Below, in pieces: positions 1 to 5,812 of a stretch of DNA of 8,915 nucleotides. The position numbers were made by a program, and so were the translations under genes. The DNA lies in contig CAYQAE010000051.1 of the NCBI GenBank assembly GCA_964415445.1, positions 1-8,915 of the forward strand. The letters are read 5' to 3'. The DNA comes from CAYQAE01 sp964415445 [NCBI: uncultured archaeon]. Lineage in GTDB: Archaea > CAYQAE01. The notes beneath the pieces are model-generated. The model worked only from the letters and a program-made list of their open reading frames with translations. It searched no databases and was not told the origin of the DNA. Numbering within the stretch: the first letter of the stretch is position 1; every line of letters begins with the position of its first letter.

Positions 1-163
1 ATAAATTTATATACATTTTTGTTATAAAATTGTATCTAAGTTCAAAAGTTAAGCTAGATTATTCTAAGATCCTATAAATTCAAACTTTTTTCATTAAGTT
101 TTTCAGATCAATCTATATTAGACTCTCAAAATATTTTTTTCCCAAAGAATAATAATTAGATCA
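1..163. other. Intergenic edge, no gene seen
   Basis: AT-rich sequence downstream of the ParB-like gene. I find no open frame of useful length, tRNA-like fold or repeat. A T-run at about 132-140 followed by CCC could be a T-rich archaeal terminator for a plus-strand transcript entering from the left, but nothing in the window confirms such a transcript. Confidence 0.4.
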
Positions 164-1339
164 TTATAGATTATAATACTTTATTAATTCATTATATCTA
201 TCTTTTGCTGAAATATAGTTTTTTCTATTTTTTTGAAGTGAATTATGACTTCTAAACATCTTATTTTTCATACTTTCTTTTTGCATATCAAGTTTTCTTA
301 ATTCACTTATTTTTTTGAGATCTTCTTGCATGGCATTGTTTATTTTTTTGAGATCTATCTTTTCTCCACAAACACATCTTTTAAAATTATGAAGCTCTTG
401 ATTGTTCAAAAAACTTTTTCTAAAATTTAATAATGCTTGAATTCTATATATTTCGGTTCTTTCATTTAATTTATCATCTGTTATTCCTAATTTTGCTTTT
501 AGGATATCTAGGAGTCTCTCTGAATTTTTTTCTAAATCTTTATCTTCATCTATTTCAAAACCAATATTGCATTCTTCTATTATTTTATTCATATCTTCTA
601 TTAAATTATTTTTGGCAATGTTAATTTCTTCCTTTGGTTTTTTTAATACCTTATCAACTTTAGATTTCTTTGCTAAATAAATGTGGTTTTGTATTCGAAC
701 TCTATTTTTAATCTCTTTCTCAACATCTCCACCAAAATTGCTTACACTTTCCCAAATTTTTTCCATCGTATTTAGATATGAATTTTTGAGTTTTGTTTTT
801 TTAAGACTATCAATTTTTGTATTTTTCCATTCGTTATATAATTCTAGTTCTAATAAAGGTAATAATAATTTATAATTAATTTTATCTTGTTCAATTAAAT
901 CTCGTAATACTATTGGCAAATCCAAAAGAGAATAAAGTTTTTCATAATGATTTGCTTTTTGTTGATCTTTGTTTGCAATATCATAAATACTTTTGTTTGT
1001 TTTTTTTATTTCATAATCAATAATTCTTGCTAACTCTATTGGATTTAGTCCATGCTTCTCCTCATTATATTCTATATAATGTTTAATTGCTTGATCTTCA
1101 GAGATATCTACGACTATACATGGCATTGTGGGGCAACCCATAGATTTAAGTGCTAAAAATCGCCTATCTCCCGATATTATATCATATTTGTCCTCTTTTT
1201 TTCTAACAATTAGTGGTTCAACAATACCAGTTTCAGTTATTGTCTTCACTAATGAAGTAACTTCAATTCTATTTTTTTGACTACTTACATTATATTCTGG
1301 TATATTTAAATCCCCTGCATCTATTTCTTCTACTTCCAT
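164..1339 (-). CDS. ParB-like partition/nucleoid-occlusion family protein
   Basis: A 391-residue protein with a ParB N-terminal domain at about residues 5-105. Visible marks are EPLIVRKK (41-48), the C-box GDRRFLA (57-63, family GERRxRA) and LNPIELA (98-104, family LNPIEEA). A helix-turn-helix follows at about 116-165 (IYDIANKDQQKAN through LPIVLRDLIEQDKI), as in ParB/Spo0J/Noc. The C-terminal half is charged and probably helical or coiled coil, with a lone CVCGEKI at 322-328. Known ParB proteins bind palindromic DNA and use a CTP-switched clamp to segregate DNA or regulate genes. The P-motif is altered: where the family has ENxxR, this protein keeps Asn92 but has Tyr91 and Lys95. No ParA is in view, so the role (partition, occlusion or transcription factor) is open. 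The ATG at 1339 is favoured because a TATA-like TTATAAAA is centred about 26 bases upstream, suggesting a leaderless transcript. Confidence 0.85.
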   Translation of the reverse strand: MEVEEIDAGDLNIPEYNVSSQKNRIEVTSLVKTITETGIVEPLIVRKKEDKYDIISGDRRFLALKSMGCPTMPCIVVDISEDQAIKHYIEYNEEKHGLNPIELARIIDYEIKKTNKSIYDIANKDQQKANHYEKLYSLLDLPIVLRDLIEQDKINYKLLLPLLELELYNEWKNTKIDSLKKTKLKNSYLNTMEKIWESVSNFGGDVEKEIKNRVRIQNHIYLAKKSKVDKVLKKPKEEINIAKNNLIEDMNKIIEECNIGFEIDEDKDLEKNSERLLDILKAKLGITDDKLNERTEIYRIQALLNFRKSFLNNQELHNFKRCVCGEKIDLKKINNAMQEDLKKISELRKLDMQKESMKNKMFRSHNSLQKNRKNYISAKDRYNELIKYYNL

Positions 1340-1360
1340 CTTTATCTCTTATTTTTTTTG

Positions 1361-1368
1361 TTTTATAA
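1361..1368 (-). promoter_or_regulatory. TATA box of the ParB-like gene
   Basis: Read on the minus strand this is TTATAAAA, centred 25-26 bases before the first base of the ATG at 1339. That is the usual archaeal distance from TATA box to transcription start, so the message would start at or near the start codon. No good Shine-Dalgarno sequence lies before the ATG. Confidence 0.55.
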
Positions 1369-1382
1369 TACAAATATTTGTA
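1369..1382. promoter_or_regulatory. 14-bp palindrome touching the parB-like TATA box
   Basis: TACAAATATTTGTA is a perfect 14-bp palindrome. It directly abuts the upstream side of the TATA box of the ParB-like gene, where the BRE would sit, and shares 12 of 14 bases with a second palindrome 35 bp away. This suits an operator, possibly for the ParB-like protein itself. In DNA this AT-rich, one such palindrome alone could be chance. Confidence 0.45.
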
Positions 1383-1402
1383 AATAAAATAGCTCGAAAT
1401 TT

Positions 1403-1418
1403 ATATAAATATTTATAT
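1403..1418. promoter_or_regulatory. 16-bp palindrome, second copy of the same motif
   Basis: ATATAAATATTTATAT is a perfect 16-bp palindrome, extendable to 1400-1421 with one mismatched pair. Its central 14 bases, TATAAATATTTATA, differ from the palindrome at 1369-1382 only at one symmetric pair (C/G versus T/A). The centres are 35 bp apart. It could be a second operator or ParB-binding site, or simply another TATA element. Confidence 0.4.
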
Positions 1419-1602
1419 GAAATTAGATGTTTCCTAACAAAAAAATTAAAAGAAAAATAAAATTAATTTTTATTCTATTTTTATTGTCAACAGCATCTTC
1501 AAATGTTCTTTGTAGGGCACGGTGATATTTAATTTGTTATAAACTATAATATTTTAGAATAATATTTATCTCTATCAAAAAAACTTTCATCTGTAGGATA
1601 AA

Positions 1603-1611
1603 TTTTATAAA
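1603..1611 (+). promoter_or_regulatory. TATA box of the ferredoxin-ogg2 unit
   Basis: TTTTATAAA is centred at 1607. A transcription start about 26 bases downstream falls near 1633, one base before the Shine-Dalgarno sequence, giving a very short leader of about 13 bases. The spacing fits well, which supports the call. Confidence 0.55.
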
Positions 1612-1633
1612 CTAAAAAAGCAAGATTAGCTAT

Positions 1634-1642
1634 GAGGTGATC
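1634..1642 (+). promoter_or_regulatory. Strong ribosome binding site of ferredoxin
   Basis: GAGGTGATC is a nine-base perfect complement to the archaeal 16S rRNA 3' tail (GAUCACCUCCU). It lies just before the ATG at 1646 and fixes the ferredoxin start. Confidence 0.75.
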
Positions 1643-1645
1643 TAG

Positions 1646-1837
1646 ATGGCTAAAAAACCTTATGTAGATCCAGATACATGTACAGGATGTGAATTATGTG
1701 TCGATACTTGTCCAGATGTTTTTGAATTAAATGATAGTGGGGTAGCTGAAGTAGTAAATCCTAGTGGGGATTCAGAAGAAAATATACAAGAAGCTATAGC
1801 TAATTGTCCAGTTGAAGCAATATCTTGGAAGGAATAA
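1646..1837 (+). CDS. Ferredoxin, single [4Fe-4S] cluster
   Basis: A 63-residue acidic ferredoxin, a soluble cytoplasmic electron carrier. Cluster ligands are Cys12, Cys15 and Cys18 (CTGCELC) and Cys54 (NCPVEAI). The length and the segment CPDVFELNDSGVAEV closely resemble one-cluster ferredoxins of the Thermotoga/Pyrococcus type. In those, an extra Cys after the CxxCxxC run forms a disulfide with a Cys near position 43. Here Cys22 is present but its partner region (DSEENIQEA) has no Cys, so no disulfide is possible. The second-cluster motif of 2[4Fe-4S] ferredoxins is absent. The ATG is fixed by the ribosome site at 1634-1642. The DNA glycosylase gene starts 7 bases downstream, so the two are probably co-transcribed. 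The redox partner is unknown. Confidence 0.95.
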   Translation: MAKKPYVDPDTCTGCELCVDTCPDVFELNDSGVAEVVNPSGDSEENIQEAIANCPVEAISWKE

Positions 1838-1844
1838 TCCTAAA

Positions 1845-2486
1845 ATGAATTCTAATTTTATCAATGAGATTAAGAGAGTCCAAAAATCATTAATTAAAGA
1901 GGATATAAATAATAGATTAAGTGAATTTGAATCTTTCAGTTCTAAAGATATTAAATCATGGTTTTCAGAATTATGTTTTTGTATCTTGACTGCAAATTCA
2001 AAAGCAAAGACTGCTATTGAAATTCAACAAGAGTTAGGTCCTGATGGTTTTTGTGAATGTGAGAAAGACGAGGTAAAAAACTGTATCATAAAGAATAAAC
2101 ATAGATTTCACAACAACAAATCAAAATATATAGTTGAAGCTCGAAAATATATTGATATTAAGTCGATTATAGAAGATATTATAAATGAAGAAGGCGAAAT
2201 AGAAGCTAGAGAATGGATAGTAAAGCATATAAAAGGTATAGGATATAAGGAAGCTTCCCATTTTCTCAGAAATGTAGGATATAAAAATTATGCTATTTTG
2301 GATCGCCATATTCTAAATTTAATGTATGAAAATGGTTATATATATGAAATTCCAAAGACTTTATCTAAAAAAAGATATCTAGATATTGAAAGTAAGTTTA
2401 AAACTATAGCAGATGAATTGTCTATGTCTGCTGCTGAATTAGATCTTTATATGTGGTATCTCAAAACTGGAGAAGTTTTGAAATAA
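1845..2486 (+). CDS. ogg: 8-oxoguanine DNA glycosylase/AP lyase, archaeal Ogg2 family
   Basis: A 213-residue bifunctional glycosylase of the helix-hairpin-helix superfamily, which removes 8-oxoguanine and nicks the abasic site. The hairpin and active site read HIKGIGYKEASHFLRNVG (128-145) followed by YAILDRHIL (149-157). Lys135 is the expected Schiff-base nucleophile and Asp153 the catalytic acid. Their 18-residue spacing matches my recollection of the Methanocaldococcus Ogg (Lys129/Asp147). Length fits the compact Ogg2 family, which lacks the N-terminal domain of human-type OGG1. A TTG at 1812 would add 11 residues inside the ferredoxin gene; I prefer the ATG at 1845, which follows GGAAGGA (1827-1833) and gives a family-like N terminus. 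There is no iron-sulfur Cys cluster; the cysteines (44, 46, 70, 72, 80) are scattered. It sits directly after ferredoxin. Confidence 0.92.
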   Translation: MNSNFINEIKRVQKSLIKEDINNRLSEFESFSSKDIKSWFSELCFCILTANSKAKTAIEIQQELGPDGFCECEKDEVKNCIIKNKHRFHNNKSKYIVEARKYIDIKSIIEDIINEEGEIEAREWIVKHIKGIGYKEASHFLRNVGYKNYAILDRHILNLMYENGYIYEIPKTLSKKRYLDIESKFKTIADELSMSAAELDLYMWYLKTGEVLK

Positions 2487-2488
2487 AT

Positions 2489-2785
2489 TTAGTTTATTTC
2501 AGATATATCTAATCCTCTGCCTGGTTTCCCATCATATCTTTTTATTATTTCTTTGTTTTCAAAAACTAAAACGGTAGGAACTATGTTGATATCAAAATCA
2601 TCCCATGCCTTATCATTATAGTTGTCTATGGCTACCATAGCATATCCTGATTTGTTATCAAATTTATCTTCAAATTTCGGACAAAATTTTTTGCAAAATG
2701 GGCAAGCTGACATATAAAATGCAGCAATTACTTTTTCATCACCTAAGTCTGATCTAAATTCGTCTCCATTTTTGTATTTTTTCAT
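2489..2785 (-). CDS. Small thioredoxin-like protein with CPFC active site
   Basis: A 98-residue thioredoxin-fold protein, probably a cytoplasmic thiol-disulfide oxidoreductase since no signal peptide is seen. The redox motif is Cys28-Pro-Phe-Cys31 after the strand VIAAFYMSA (19-27). The expected cis-proline is Pro70 in IVPTVLVF (68-75), followed by a beta strand and RYDGKPGRGL as in thioredoxins. A third cysteine, Cys35, lies one turn after the active site. CPFC rather than CGPC suggests a redox potential or partner unlike classical thioredoxin. Length is slightly short, with the last helix apparently trimmed. The gene converges on the Ogg2 gene with only 2 bases between the stop codons. No Shine-Dalgarno sequence precedes the ATG; a TATA-like palindrome centred 26 bases upstream suggests a leaderless message. 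Confidence 0.88.
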   Translation of the reverse strand: MKKYKNGDEFRSDLGDEKVIAAFYMSACPFCKKFCPKFEDKFDNKSGYAMVAIDNYNDKAWDDFDINIVPTVLVFENKEIIKRYDGKPGRGLDISEIN

Positions 2786-2801
2786 AATTTATCTTTGCAA
2801 T

Positions 2802-2820
2802 AAGCTTTTTAAAAAAGCTT
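2802..2820. promoter_or_regulatory. Symmetric TATA-like palindrome between divergent genes
   Basis: AAGCTTTTTAAAAAAGCTT is a 9-bp perfect inverted repeat around one central base at 2811. The centre is 26 bases from the thioredoxin-like start (2785, minus strand) and 32 bases from the exporter ATPase ATG (2843, plus strand). One symmetric TATA box could therefore serve both genes, leaderless to the left and with a short leader to the right. An operator is an alternative. Confidence 0.5.
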
Positions 2821-2842
2821 CACTCAGTTTTTTGTGAATTTA

Positions 2843-3805
2843 ATGATTGAAACTTTTAATTTAACCAAAAAATTTGGAGATTTAGTTGCAGTAGATTCAG
2901 TTAATTTAAAAATTAATAAAGGAGAAATATTTGGATTATTGGGTCCTAATGGAGCAGGAAAAACTACAACTATTTCTATGCTCTCGGTTTTGATACCTCC
3001 TACAGAAGGCAATGCTATTGTTGGTGGATTTGATATTACAAAAAACAGTCTAGATGTGAGAAAATCAATAGGTATAGTTTTTCAAAGTCCTAGTGTTGAT
3101 GATCTACTTTCAGGTTTTCAAAATTTAGAGTTACATGGTCTTTTATATGGTATGGACAAAAAAACAAGGAGAAATAGAATTGATGAAGTTCTAAAGTTAG
3201 TTGAACTCCAAAATAGAGCTGATGATTCTGTAAAAAATTATTCTGGTGGCATGCGAAAACGAATTGAAATTGCAAGAGGTCTTATGCACCATCCAAAGAT
3301 TCTATTTTTAGATGAACCAACTGTGGGCCTAGATCCACAAACTCGTGAACATATCTGGGATTATATACAAAAACTTGTCAAAGAAGAAAATATTACTGTT
3401 CTATTGACTACTCATTATATGGAAGAGGCAGAATTTTTATGTGATAGGGTAGGAATAATTGATTATGGTAAATTGATTGCTATAGATTCTCCTAAAAATT
3501 TGAAATCTAAATTGGGTGTTTCTGATTTTTTGTATCTTGAGACAGATGAAGATTTAAATAAACTTCAAAAACTGGATTTTGTAGAGGAAATTTCAAAAGA
3601 TAAAGGTTCTTTTTTGGTAAAAATTAAAGATGCACAAAAAAACCTTCAAAAACTACTTGCCCAAATTAATAACCTAAAATCAATTGAAGTTAGAAAAAGG
3701 ACTTTAAATGACGTATTTATTCATTATACTGGTAGAGGATTAAGAGATGAACAAGGAAATGATTCAATTGCCCAAAGAATTATGAATCAACGTAGTGGTA
3801 GATGA
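2843..3805 (+). CDS. ABC transporter ATP-binding protein, DrrA/ABC-2 type
   Basis: A 320-residue nucleotide-binding subunit of an ABC-2 type exporter; it dimerises on the membrane and hydrolyses ATP to drive export. Visible motifs are Walker A GPNGAGKT (34-41), Q-loop Gln81, signature YSGGMRKR (133-140), Walker B ILFLDEP (153-159) with catalytic Glu158, D-loop GLDP (162-165) and switch His191. The region after about residue 220 is the extra C-terminal domain typical of DrrA-like ATPases, including TLNDVFIHYTGRGLRD (287-302). ATG 2843 is chosen because GTGA at 2834-2837 can act as its ribosome site; the same GTG could start a form three residues longer. Its stop overlaps the ATG of the permease gene (ATGA), a sign of translational coupling. 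The substrate cannot be read from the sequence. Confidence 0.93.
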   Translation: MIETFNLTKKFGDLVAVDSVNLKINKGEIFGLLGPNGAGKTTTISMLSVLIPPTEGNAIVGGFDITKNSLDVRKSIGIVFQSPSVDDLLSGFQNLELHGLLYGMDKKTRRNRIDEVLKLVELQNRADDSVKNYSGGMRKRIEIARGLMHHPKILFLDEPTVGLDPQTREHIWDYIQKLVKEENITVLLTTHYMEEAEFLCDRVGIIDYGKLIAIDSPKNLKSKLGVSDFLYLETDEDLNKLQKLDFVEEISKDKGSFLVKIKDAQKNLQKLLAQINNLKSIEVRKRTLNDVFIHYTGRGLRDEQGNDSIAQRIMNQRSGR

Positions 3806-4563
3806 TGTCTGAATTAAAAGGAATTTATGCTGTTTGGTATCGTGAATTTTTGGTTTTCTTCAGAGAAAAAGAGAGATTAATTTCAACCACTATTACTCCT
3901 ATTTTGTGGCTTTTAGTGTTGGGCTTTGGTCTTGGAACATCTGTAGAATTAGAGGAGGGAACAGAATATAGTGAATTTTTATTTCCGGGTATAATTGCTA
4001 TGAATGTTCTTTTTGTATCCTTATTTTATGGGATGTATATTGTTTGGGATCGAAAATTAGATTTTCTAAAAGAAGTATTGGTGGCTCCAATTAGACGCTC
4101 ATCTGTTTTTTTAGGTAAATTGTTGGGCGGAGTTACTGATGTTGCAATCCAATCAGCTATTTTATTTTTTATTGGCATGGCTTTATTTGGATTTGATATC
4201 TCTTTAATTTCTTTAATTTTAGGTTATTTTATTACCTTATATATCGCAATTTGTATTGTAAGTATTGGTCTAACTATTGGTTCGAATTTATCTCGCCCTG
4301 AAGGTTTTAATCTAGTAGTAAGTTTTGTTATGTGGCCTATGTTTTTACTTTCTGGAGCTCTATTTCCAACTGATAAAGTACCAAGTTGGTTGCAACCATT
4401 TGTTTTAGCAGACCCTCTATTTTATGGGGTAGATGCACTTCGCCAAGTTATGGTAGGTACACAAGGAATGTTTCATATTTTAATTGATCTTTTCGCTTTG
4501 GGATGCATTGCTTTAGTTTCTATGGGATTTGCAATATTGAGTTTTAGAAAATTGGAGGTGTAG
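3802..4563 (+). CDS. ABC-2 type transporter permease
   Basis: A 253-residue integral membrane subunit that pairs with the ATPase encoded just upstream. Six hydrophobic segments are visible at about residues 30-47, 61-81, 110-130, 134-158, 171-189 and 228-248, the usual ABC-2 topology. Family marks include the coupling region LKEVLVAPIRRSSVFLGKLL (89-108) and the block SGALFPTDKVPSWLQPF with PLFYGVDALRQ (184-215). Two adjacent ATGs (3802 and 3805) could start it. The first overlaps the ATPase stop by 4 bases, and either one implies coupled translation. Daunorubicin-, lipid- and polysaccharide-type exporters share this fold, so the cargo remains unknown. The last codons contain the ribosome site of the next gene, cysS. 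Confidence 0.93.
   Translation: MMSELKGIYAVWYREFLVFFREKERLISTTITPILWLLVLGFGLGTSVELEEGTEYSEFLFPGIIAMNVLFVSLFYGMYIVWDRKLDFLKEVLVAPIRRSSVFLGKLLGGVTDVAIQSAILFFIGMALFGFDISLISLILGYFITLYIAICIVSIGLTIGSNLSRPEGFNLVVSFVMWPMFLLSGALFPTDKVPSWLQPFVLADPLFYGVDALRQVMVGTQGMFHILIDLFALGCIALVSMGFAILSFRKLEV
4554..4560 (+). promoter_or_regulatory. Strong ribosome binding site that fixes the cysS start
   Basis: GGAGGTG, a seven-base perfect match to the anti-Shine-Dalgarno sequence, lies in the last codons of the permease gene. It ends 7 bases before the ATT codon at 4568, an ideal spacing. No ATG, GTG or TTG is present in the cysS frame near it. Confidence 0.75.
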
Positions 4564-4567
4564 ATAA

Positions 4568-5809
4568 ATTTCAATAAAAATTTACGATACCCTAGATAGA
4601 AAAAAGAAAGAATTTATACCTCAAAATCCTGAGCAAATTCAAATTTATACTTGTGGCCCTTCTGTTTATGATACCCCCCATATTGGTAATTATAGAACAT
4701 TTATTTATGAAGATATATTCAAAAGAGTGCTATTACATGCAGGATATAGGGTAAAACATGTTATGAATATAACTGATCTTGAAACAAAAGGAATAGTTGC
4801 AGCAAAAAAAGCAAACATGGATTTTTGGGATTTAATGAAGAAAATTACCAAAAAATTTTTCTCAGAACTTGATCAATTTCGAGTATCATCTGCAGATATA
4901 TACCCTTATGCTTCAGGGGAAGTTGATGAGATGGCAGATGCAGTTGTTAAATTGATTAAAAAAGAACATGCATATGAATTTAAGGGTGATATTTATTTTG
5001 ATATATCTAAAGCTAAAGATTATGGTAAACTTTCTCATTATAAATTTAGGAAAAAGCATTTTGGAACAAGAGTAAGATTATATGACTATTATCAACATCA
5101 AGCAGGAGATTTTCTTCTTTGGTATAAATACAAAAAATCAGATGGTAAAATTTTTTGGATTACTAAATTAGGAAAAGGTAAACCAGCTTGGAATACTGAA
5201 TGTCCTGTGATGTGTAAAAAATATCTAAAATTGCCGATGGATGTTCATATGGGTGGAGTGGATAATATATTTTCACATCATGAAAATGAAATTGCAATAA
5301 TTGAGGGTCTAACTGGCAAAAAACCTGCAAAATATTGGATACATATCAAACATTTAATGGTCGAAGGAAAGAAGATGAGCAAAAGTTTGAAAAATTATTA
5401 TTCTTTGGAAGAACTTAAAGAAAGAAACTTTTCAATGATGGCCATAAAATGGCTTTTATTATCTGAAGTATATACTAGAAGAGTAAATTTCACCTTAGAT
5501 AAACTAAAAAAATTCCAAAATAATTTTAAAAATTATAAAGAACTTATAAAATCATTAAAAGCTACTGAAAAAGAGAAAAAAAGAAATCATATTGAAAAAA
5601 CAGTTGATAGAAAAAAGAAACTATTTTTTGAAGCTTTGTATGATAATCTAAATTTTCCAAAAGCGTTTTATCATTTCAAAAGATTAATTTCAAAAATTAG
5701 AATTTGGTCTCAAAAAAATATGCTTTGTAAGGATTGTTGCAAAAAGATTTTATTAACGCTAAAAGAATTCGATAAAGCTACTGGTGCATTTCCTGTAGAT
5801 TTTTCTTGA
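4568..5809 (+). CDS. cysS: Cysteinyl-tRNA synthetase, apparent ATT start, short C terminus
   Basis: Class I synthetase that charges tRNA-Cys with cysteine in the cytoplasm; 413 residues. Motifs are the HIGH-type HIGN (38-41), KMSKS (269-273) and the zinc ligands Cys29, Cys212, His237 and Glu241, whose spacing matches E. coli CysRS (28, 209, 234, 238). The N terminus SIKIYDTLDRKKKEF aligns with the family start MxLKIYNTL. In this frame the codons run back from GTG 4727 through the HIGN motif to a TAA at 4565 with no ATG, GTG or TTG. The only start that fits both homology and the ribosome site is ATT at 4568. Starting at 4727 would delete the HIGN motif and Cys29. The protein ends soon after LKEFDKATGAF, so it lacks about 50 residues of the C-terminal anticodon-binding region of bacterial enzymes. 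A CKDCC cluster (387-391) is seen near the end. The gene starts 4 bases after the permease stop, so it is probably in the exporter operon. Confidence 0.93.
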   Translation: MSIKIYDTLDRKKKEFIPQNPEQIQIYTCGPSVYDTPHIGNYRTFIYEDIFKRVLLHAGYRVKHVMNITDLETKGIVAAKKANMDFWDLMKKITKKFFSELDQFRVSSADIYPYASGEVDEMADAVVKLIKKEHAYEFKGDIYFDISKAKDYGKLSHYKFRKKHFGTRVRLYDYYQHQAGDFLLWYKYKKSDGKIFWITKLGKGKPAWNTECPVMCKKYLKLPMDVHMGGVDNIFSHHENEIAIIEGLTGKKPAKYWIHIKHLMVEGKKMSKSLKNYYSLEELKERNFSMMAIKWLLLSEVYTRRVNFTLDKLKKFQNNFKNYKELIKSLKATEKEKKRNHIEKTVDRKKKLFFEALYDNLNFPKAFYHFKRLISKIRIWSQKNMLCKDCCKKILLTLKEFDKATGAFPVDFS

Positions 5810-5812
5810 GAT

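Larger units (their letters stand above)
1340..1645. other. Divergent intergenic region with a small G+C-rich island
   Basis: This 306-base region between the ParB-like gene and ferredoxin holds both promoters and the two palindromes annotated separately. The middle (about 1430-1485) is almost pure A/T. It is followed by a 40-base island, 1486-1525, with 18 G/C (45%), far above its surroundings. The island has no start codon with a ribosome site and no open frame longer than about 20 codons. It could be a gene remnant, a small RNA or a regulatory element; I cannot tell which. Confidence 0.5.

Noticed and set aside
129-136. Further AAATATTT copies (here and at 6283-6290) as extra sites of the paired palindrome
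   Set aside because: Flanking bases do not form the 14-bp palindrome, and the 8-mer is common in AT-rich DNA.
433-875. Two hydrophobic plus-strand frames of about 63 residues opposite the ParB-like gene
   Set aside because: They lie wholly antisense to a well-supported coding region, are rich in Phe/Leu because the other strand is Lys/Glu-rich, and have no ribosome site.
1459-1470. AAAATTAATTTT palindrome in the ParB-ferredoxin spacer
   Set aside because: Pure A/T palindrome of a length expected by chance in this base composition, not placed at a promoter and unlike the AAATATTT-centred pair.
1812-1844. TTG start adding 11 residues to the Ogg2 glycosylase
   Set aside because: The extra residues are a shifted reading of the ferredoxin end, and the ATG at 1845 has a suitable ribosome site and a family-like N terminus.
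2121-2309. Minus-strand frame inside the Ogg2 gene
   Set aside because: Antisense to the catalytic region of a recognised enzyme; hydrophobic shadow with no start signals.
2824-3275. Two minus-strand frames inside the ABC ATPase gene
   Set aside because: Both are antisense to conserved ATPase motifs and have no promoter or ribosome site.
4727-4729. GTG as the start of cysteinyl-tRNA synthetase
   Set aside because: It would remove 53 residues including the HIGN motif and a zinc-binding Cys, and has no ribosome site; the upstream ATT with GGAGGTG fits much better.
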